Assembly: GCA_031273185.1 (NCBI GenBank)
Contig: JAISSG010000065.1
Coordinates: 1-10,808 of the forward strand
DNA length: 10,808 nt
Direction: 5' to 3'
Source: Treponema sp.
Lineage (GTDB): Bacteria; Spirochaetota; Spirochaetia; Treponematales; Breznakiellaceae
Shown here piece by piece: positions 6,537 through 10,808 of this stretch (position 1 is its first letter; every line of letters begins with the position of its first letter). The notes beneath the pieces were generated by a model that worked only from the letters and a program-made list of their open reading frames with translations, did not search any database and had not been told where the DNA came from. A program made the position numbers and the translations under genes.

Positions 6537-6565
6537 AACATAGCACGCAGGGTATGATTTGTCAA
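6537..6565 (-). promoter_or_regulatory. Sigma70-type promoter of the DJ-1 gene
   Basis: The minus strand has a perfect -35 TTGACA (6560-6565), a 17-bp spacer and -10 TATGTT (6537-6542, 4 of 6). The predicted start near 6530 leaves a leader of about 14 bases that just holds the GGAGG ribosome-binding site. A tandem decamer lies five bases upstream of the -35. Confidence 0.75.
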
Positions 6566-6569
6566 TGTG

Positions 6570-6598
6570 CGGCAATTTTCGGCAATTTGCCGTGCCGC
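6570..6598. repeat. Tandem decamer and nested inverted repeat upstream of the DJ-1 promoter
   Basis: CGGCAATTTT (6570-6579) is repeated as CGGCAATTTG (6580-6589). The second copy is itself palindromic with the following CCG, and GCGGCA/TGCCGC flank the whole. Its position immediately upstream of the -35 suits an operator or activator site; that is inference. Confidence 0.5.
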
Positions 6599-6600
6599 CA

Positions 6601-6655
6601 GATTTCCACGATGCCGTCGAGTGCCTTCACTCAGCCGCCGGTCATGCACACATGA
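6601..6655 (-). pseudogene. dapF: Remnant of the 3' end of a second dapF copy
   Basis: Bases 6601-6651 align without gaps to 7916-7966, the last codons of the DapF part of the fusion gene, with 41 of 51 identical. The minus-strand frame reads VCMTGG, a TGA stop, then VKALDGIVEI, against VYMTGDCVKVFDGIVEI in the intact gene. The cysteine codon has become TGA and the normal stop is lost, so nothing functional is encoded. Similarity fades just before the EAL stop codon. The EAL gene is therefore flanked on both sides by dapF 3' ends in the same orientation, which suggests an old duplication, or insertion of the EAL gene beside or into a former dapF copy. Confidence 0.8.
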
Positions 6656-6673
6656 AGGTTGCCCTGATGCGCG

Positions 6674-7882
6674 CTATAGCGCCTCCTGCCTGAATGGAAG
6701 CGGAATCCTGTTAATATCGGCAAACAAAAATATATTGCTATCAAGCGCGTAAAAATAAGTATATATCCGTTTTTTTGTCGTAAAATCACGATAAACTGTA
6801 GACAAACAGCTCTTTTTGCCCTCAATTAAGGCTTCCAGGGCTTCAGAAAAAAATCCGCGCCACGTCCAGTTTTTTCCCCTGTAATCGCGTAACGTAACAT
6901 TTTCTGAATTCCATTCAAAGTTATAGGTAATTTGCTCGCCAAGCTTGTTACACAGATAAATTCGCACGACTTCCGGCAATTCACCGCAAAGTTTGGAAAG
7001 ATATTCGTTGATATTATCTTTCTCATAAAAAAGCGGATTATCAATAAGAAAAACGCCAATTTTAGAATCCAGATAACTTTTTAGCAAATCCGCGTACATA
7101 ATTCTTTTTTGCAGCACTTCATAAGCGTCCTTGCCTGAAGCGGAAAAAACATGGTGGTTAACTATCGCATCACGCATCGAAGCCTGTGGAAGCGCGAATA
7201 AAAACCCCTGGTAAAACCTTCCTCTGGAGGACATACAAATATCAAGCTGCCGCTGTGTTTCTATGCCTTCATATAATACTTCTATTCCAACAGCCTCCGC
7301 AAAAGATGCCAGCATTCTTAAATATTCACGATAATGGTAAGACTCTTCGCTTTTATGAATATAATCAATATCAATTTTTATAATATCCGGCTGAAGTAGC
7401 GAAAGCCTTTCAATATTACTCGCATTTTTCCCGTAATCATCAAGCGCGATACGAAACCCGGCGTTTTTATAATAGGATAAAACGTTAATCTGCGCATCAC
7501 TTGCATTAAATTCCTGCTCTGTGATTTCAATGACAATTCTGTCAGGGTCTATGCCAAATTCCCGCATCCATATTATTGTCGGTAATTCCTCCGGCCTGTC
7601 CTTGAATTTTTCCAGCCAGGCCAGCCTTATATTGATAAATAAATACTCATTTCGTTTTTCTTCCGCATATTTTCTCAGGGCATATTTTCTTACTATCCTG
7701 TCCGCTTTCAGCGCCTCCTCGTCTGTGGTGTTTTCGTCATTGAAGAATGCCCCCAACGACTTTACCGTTCCATCGTTATCAATATACCGTCCCAAAACCT
7801 CATAGGAGTATATTTTATTTGAATCTGCCGAGAGAATAGGCTGAAAATATGCGATAATGTTATCCGGCGAAAAATCCATCAT
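6674..7882 (-). CDS. EAL-domain c-di-GMP phosphodiesterase with YkuI-like C-terminal sensor domain
   Basis: A 402-residue cytosolic protein without membrane segments. Residues 1-245 are an EAL domain that hydrolyses cyclic di-GMP, with metal and catalytic residues all present: EVLGR (Glu28), Asn84 in FINIR, EITE (Glu119), DDYG (Asp148, Asp149), Lys169, EGIET (Glu205) and QGFLFALP (Gln225). Residues 265-395 form a PAS/Cache-like domain with GKNWTWRGFF (336-345). Length and order match the B. subtilis YkuI architecture, where a C-terminal PAS-like domain follows EAL; ligand unknown. There is no GGDEF domain. The ATG at 7882 (ATGATG) follows AAAAAGG at six bases. It starts 30 bases after carB-dapF and may be co-transcribed with it, although TTGAGA-17-TATGTT just ahead of the ATG is also promoter-like. 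The stop codon lies in the perfect palindrome GCGCTATAGCGC (6671-6682). Confidence 0.92.
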   Translation of the reverse strand: MMDFSPDNIIAYFQPILSADSNKIYSYEVLGRYIDNDGTVKSLGAFFNDENTTDEEALKADRIVRKYALRKYAEEKRNEYLFINIRLAWLEKFKDRPEELPTIIWMREFGIDPDRIVIEITEQEFNASDAQINVLSYYKNAGFRIALDDYGKNASNIERLSLLQPDIIKIDIDYIHKSEESYHYREYLRMLASFAEAVGIEVLYEGIETQRQLDICMSSRGRFYQGFLFALPQASMRDAIVNHHVFSASGKDAYEVLQKRIMYADLLKSYLDSKIGVFLIDNPLFYEKDNINEYLSKLCGELPEVVRIYLCNKLGEQITYNFEWNSENVTLRDYRGKNWTWRGFFSEALEALIEGKKSCLSTVYRDFTTKKRIYTYFYALDSNIFLFADINRIPLPFRQEAL

Positions 7883-7912
7883 AACATACCTTTTTGCGGG
7901 TTTCGTCTCAAT

Positions 7913-10808
7913 TTAAATCTCCACGATTCCGTCAAACACCTTCACGCAGTCGCCGGTCATGTACACGGTCTGGTCGGTGTATTTGATGACGAGTTCGCCG
8001 CCAAGAAGCTGCATCTTGATGTCCGTGCCTTTGTCGCAGTGCCCGTTCAGGACGGCGGCCACAACCGCGGCACAGGCGCCGGTACCGCAGGCCATAGTCT
8101 CGCCGCAGCCCCGTTCCCATATACGCATTTTCAGGTGGTTTCTGCCCATGACCTCGACAAACTCGGCGTTTACCCGGTTGGGAAACAGCGGGTTGTTTTC
8201 AAAGAGCGGTCCTATCGTGTGCAGATCGATCTGATCCAGGTGCTCGCAAAAAACCACGGCGTGAGGGTTGCTCATGGAAACGCAGGTAATGGCGTATTTC
8301 TTGCCGCCGATGGTTACTTTCCGTGCGACCACGTTCTCGCCTGTCAGGTTGACGGGGATTTTTTCAGGCCGCAGTTCCGCCTGCCCCATGTCCACCGTAA
8401 CGGACAATACCTCCCCGTTTCTCGTGCTGAGGTTCAAATCCCTGACACCGCTGAGCGTCTCGATCCGCATCTGCCGTTTTTTGACAATACCATTGTCAAA
8501 AAGGTATTTTGCGACGCAACGGATCGCGTTGCCGCCGATGCTGTCCTCGCTACCGTCAAGGTTGAATATCCGTATCTTGGCATCGGCGACGGCGGAACGG
8601 AGGATCAGGAAAATACCCTCGCCGCCTATGCCGGTGTGCCGGTTGGACAGCAGCGCCGACAGCGATTCCGGCGAATTGATTTCAAGGTTAAAACAATTAA
8701 TGCAAATATAATCGTTGCTGCAGCCGTGCATCTTGGTGAAGGGCAGGCGTATGCGGCTGGTTCGCATATTGTTGATGTCAACCAGCTCGGTGTTTATTTC
8801 GCTGTAGTCGGAAAGCAGCGAGTCTGCCAGAGCGTTTGCCGTATCGAGCGATGTCAGGCAGGGGATGCCGAGCGAACACGCCTTTCTGCGGATTTTTACG
8901 TCGTCGAATGCCGGGTCCCTGCTTCGCTCGGACGTGGAAATAATGTAGCTTATCTTGCCGCTTTCCAAAAGGCTTGCGGTGTTGTTGTTCTCGTTGTAAC
9001 GGATTTTCTCCACGCTTTGAACGGGAAAGCCCTTTTCTTCAAGGAATCGGGCGGTGCCCCATGTCGCATACAGCGAGAACCCGCACTTGATGAGTTTTTC
9101 CGCGACACCGACAATCTCCGCCTTGTCGCTGTTGCGGACGGTGATCAGCACGCCGCCGTGTTTTTTCATCTTGTAACCGGCGGCGACCAGCCCCTTGTAC
9201 AGCGCCTCCTCAAGATTTTTTCCCAGCCCCAAAACTTCACCCGTGGATTTCATCTCCGGCCCCAAGTGGGTGTCCACACCGGCGAGTTTTTCAAAAGAAA
9301 AGACCGGAACTTTGACGGAAATATACGGCGGTATCTTTGCAATGCCCGATTCGTAGCCAAGGGAGGAGAGCGTCTCGCCTGCGCTGACCTTGGTGGCAAT
9401 CTCGCACATGGGAACGCCCGTTACCTTGCTGATGTAGGGGACGGTACGCGAGGCGCGGGGGTTAACTTCAATTACATAAATTTCATTTTCATACAGGACG
9501 TATTGGATATTCACCAGCCCCTTGACGTTCAGGGCCATGCACATTTTTTCAGTAACATTAAATATTTTTTCAGCTAATGCGTCATCGATGTTCAGGGCGG
9601 GGTACACGGAAATGCTGTCGCCGGAATGGATGCCGGTACGCTCGATGTGCTCCATGATGCCGGGGATCAAAATGCCGTTGCCGTCGCAGATTGCGTCAAC
9701 CTCGATCTCGCGCCCGCTCAGGTACTTGTCGATCAGCACGGGGTTTTCCTGCTTCGATCGGAGGATGATCTCCATGTACTCGCTGATGTCCTCCGGCGCG
9801 AATGCGATGATCATGTTCTGGCCGCCGAGGACGTAGGACGGGCGCATCAGCACCGGAAAGCCGAGTTTTGTGGCGGCATCCAGCGCCTGCGCCTCCGTCA
9901 TTACGCCGAAGCCCTTGGGCCGTTTGACGGAAAGTTTTTCCAACAACTGGTCAAAGCGTTCGCGGTCTTCGCAAATATCGATGCTGTCCGCCGGTGTGCC
10001 GATGATGGCAACGCCGCGCTCGTGGAGTTTTTTGGTCAGCTTGATCGCCGTGCCGCCGCCGAAAGCGACAATCACGCCGACGGGCTTTTCGATGTCGATG
10101 ATGCTCATCACGTCGTCGATGCACAGCGGCTCAAAGTACAGGCGGTCGGCGGTGTCGAAGTCGGTGGACACTGTTTCGGGGTTGTTGTTAATGACAATAA
10201 CCTCATAGCCCATGCCTTTCAGCGTCCACACGCAATGCACACAGGCGTAGTCAAACTCGATCCCCTGGCCGATGCGTATCGGCCCGCTACCCAGCACGAC
10301 GATCCTCGGCTTGGCGCTTTTCTGGATAAACGGCAGTGCCTCGTTTTCGCTACCGTTCTGGATCGAATAGAAGTACGGTGTCTGTGCGTCAAACTCGCCG
10401 CCGCAGGTGTCTACCATTTTATAGATAAGGGAGTTGGGAGTAGGGAGTTGGGAGTGGGGGGGAGTGGCTTCGTGAATATTTTTTAAACCGTGCAAAAACC
10501 ATTTGTCTACTTTGGTGATGTCGTATAAATCGTCTACGCTTATGTTTCGCTTAATTGCTTCGTATAACACGAACAGGCGCTCGTCGGTTACGGTGTCCAG
10601 CAGGGCGCGGATTTCATCGTCGGATTTTGCCGACAGGCGGGGATGGTCAAGGCTGTTAAGACCGATCTCCGCGCCACGCACGGCTTTCAGAAGGGCCTCC
10701 TCGAAGGTATCCGCGATGGCCATGACCTCGCCGGTGGCCGTCATCTGCGTGCCCAGGTCTTTCTGGGCGTAAACGAACTTGTCGAACGGCCACTTGGGGA
10801 ACTTCACC
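7913..10808 (-). CDS. carB-dapF: Carbamoyl-phosphate synthase large subunit fused to diaminopimelate epimerase (N-terminus outside window)
   Basis: One uninterrupted frame of 964 visible codons joins two enzymes. The first 680 residues are the C-terminal two-thirds of CarB, which makes carbamoyl phosphate for pyrimidines and arginine: end of the carboxyphosphate domain (FDKF to VRGAEIGL), a shortened oligomerisation region (about 60-130), the carbamoyl-phosphate ATP-grasp domain with GSGPIRIGQGIEFDYACVH (173-191), NNNPETVSTDFDTADRLYFE (207-226), MEHIERTGIHSGDS and EVNPRASRTVP, and the MGS-like regulatory domain (from about 545). The last 284 residues are DapF. No stop and no ribosome-binding site separates them. 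Because the frame enters from the right edge, its true start is not visible. Two oddities are listed separately: a repeat-derived linker in the oligomerisation region and loss of one DapF catalytic cysteine. The EAL gene follows at 30 bases. Family identity is certain; that the product works as one bifunctional chain is inferred. Confidence 0.95.
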   Translation of the reverse strand, partial: VKFPKWPFDKFVYAQKDLGTQMTATGEVMAIADTFEEALLKAVRGAEIGLNSLDHPRLSAKSDDEIRALLDTVTDERLFVLYEAIKRNISVDDLYDITKVDKWFLHGLKNIHEATPPHSQLPTPNSLIYKMVDTCGGEFDAQTPYFYSIQNGSENEALPFIQKSAKPRIVVLGSGPIRIGQGIEFDYACVHCVWTLKGMGYEVIVINNNPETVSTDFDTADRLYFEPLCIDDVMSIIDIEKPVGVIVAFGGGTAIKLTKKLHERGVAIIGTPADSIDICEDRERFDQLLEKLSVKRPKGFGVMTEAQALDAATKLGFPVLMRPSYVLGGQNMIIAFAPEDISEYMEIILRSKQENPVLIDKYLSGREIEVDAICDGNGILIPGIMEHIERTGIHSGDSISVYPALNIDDALAEKIFNVTEKMCMALNVKGLVNIQYVLYENEIYVIEVNPRASRTVPYISKVTGVPMCEIATKVSAGETLSSLGYESGIAKIPPYISVKVPVFSFEKLAGVDTHLGPEMKSTGEVLGLGKNLEEALYKGLVAAGYKMKKHGGVLITVRNSDKAEIVGVAEKLIKCGFSLYATWGTARFLEEKGFPVQSVEKIRYNENNNTASLLESGKISYIISTSERSRDPAFDDVKIRRKACSLGIPCLTSLDTANALADSLLSDYSEINTELVDINNMRTSRIRLPFTKMHGCSNDYICINCFNLEINSPESLSALLSNRHTGIGGEGIFLILRSAVADAKIRIFNLDGSEDSIGGNAIRCVAKYLFDNGIVKKRQMRIETLSGVRDLNLSTRNGEVLSVTVDMGQAELRPEKIPVNLTGENVVARKVTIGGKKYAITCVSMSNPHAVVFCEHLDQIDLHTIGPLFENNPLFPNRVNAEFVEVMGRNHLKMRIWERGCGETMACGTGACAAVVAAVLNGHCDKGTDIKMQLLGGELVIKYTDQTVYMTGDCVKVFDGIVEI
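7916..8767 (-). other. dapF: DapF (diaminopimelate epimerase) module of the fusion
   Basis: From the internal ATG at 8767 the frame encodes 284 residues, the full length of a normal DapF, which converts LL- to meso-diaminopimelate for lysine and peptidoglycan. Family blocks are FTKMHGCSNDY, HTGIGGEG, FNLDGSEDSIGGNAIRC, MSNPHAVVFCEHLD, NAEFVEV and ERGCGETMACGTGACA. The second catalytic cysteine (ACGTGACA) is present. The first, normally MCGN, is replaced by glycine (SIGGN). The internal ATG has no convincing Shine-Dalgarno, so separate translation of this module is unlikely. DapF works as a two-base cysteine racemase, so a change at the first cysteine would be expected to impair it, unless the neighbouring Cys in NAIRC or a different mechanism compensates. 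Confidence 0.88.
10428..10467. repeat. Heptanucleotide tandem repeat inside carB
   Basis: On the plus strand the 14-mer AGGGAGTTGGGAGT occurs twice in a row (10428-10455), made of four alternating WGGGAGT heptamers, followed by a run of seven G and another GAGT. On the coding strand it gives a Pro/Ser/Thr-rich stretch (TPPHSQLPTPNS). Such short ACTCCCA-type repeats are normally intergenic. Because 7 is not a multiple of 3, gain or loss of one unit would break carB. Confidence 0.8.

Noticed and set aside
6516..6546. Alternative ATG at 6546 for the DJ-1 gene
   Set aside because: It lies in the -10 element and upstream of the predicted transcript start; the ATG at 6516 has an ideal GGAGG.
6671..6682. 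Perfect palindrome GCGCTATAGCGC over the EAL stop codon
   Set aside because: Short, with no T-run or loop; noted but too small to call a terminator or site.
8039..9577. 512-codon plus-strand open frame opposite carB-dapF
   Set aside because: It is antisense to clearly conserved coding sequence and resembles no family; a shadow frame caused by codon bias.
1..10808. CRISPR array, tRNA, rRNA, transposase or prophage genes
   Set aside because: I looked for spaced direct repeats, tRNA-like folds and transposase or phage motifs and saw none.

Overview
The window reads as an ordinary chromosomal metabolic region with moderate GC content from an anaerobe-like bacterium. A type III glutamine synthetase next to an Amt channel, a stand-alone phenylacetate-CoA ligase, a YkuI-like EAL protein and the style of the XRE-family remnant fit a spirochaete (a Treponema relative) or a clostridium. 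I cannot choose firmly between them, and no rRNA or other taxonomic marker is present.

Layout. Positions 1-2740 hold a nitrogen-assimilation unit on the minus strand. A strong sigma70-type promoter and a leader with a conspicuous intrinsic terminator precede glnN (GSIII). A second terminator-like hairpin overlaps the glnN stop codon, and an Amt ammonium channel follows, cut by the left edge. Divergently, paaK (2868-4088, plus strand) encodes a short phenylacetate-CoA ligase. Positions 4089-4940 carry no intact gene. They contain a frameshifted, 5'-truncated XRE regulator remnant and a cluster of long inverted repeats. Positions 4941-5702 hold an overlapping MNT-HEPN pair with its own extended -10 promoter. 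Positions 5761-6565 hold a DJ-1/PfpI protein with a striking lysine-rich pentad-repeat tail and its own promoter. Positions 6601-6655 are a decayed copy of the 3' end of dapF. Positions 6674-7882 encode an EAL-domain c-di-GMP phosphodiesterase. Positions 7913-10808 are one open reading frame joining the large subunit of carbamoyl-phosphate synthase (N-terminal part outside the window) to diaminopimelate epimerase.

How the genes relate. GlnN and Amt form a plausible ammonium uptake and assimilation operon, and CarB consumes glutamine nitrogen. The remaining genes (EAL, DJ-1, MNT-HEPN) look like independent accessory units placed between the metabolic genes.

The most unusual points are: the in-frame CarB-DapF fusion; glycine in place of the first catalytic cysteine of its DapF part; replacement of part of the CarB oligomerisation region by a heptanucleotide tandem repeat; a second, broken dapF tail on the other side of the EAL gene; the (xxxKK)11 tail on the DJ-1 protein; and the glnN leader, which looks built for transcription attenuation.
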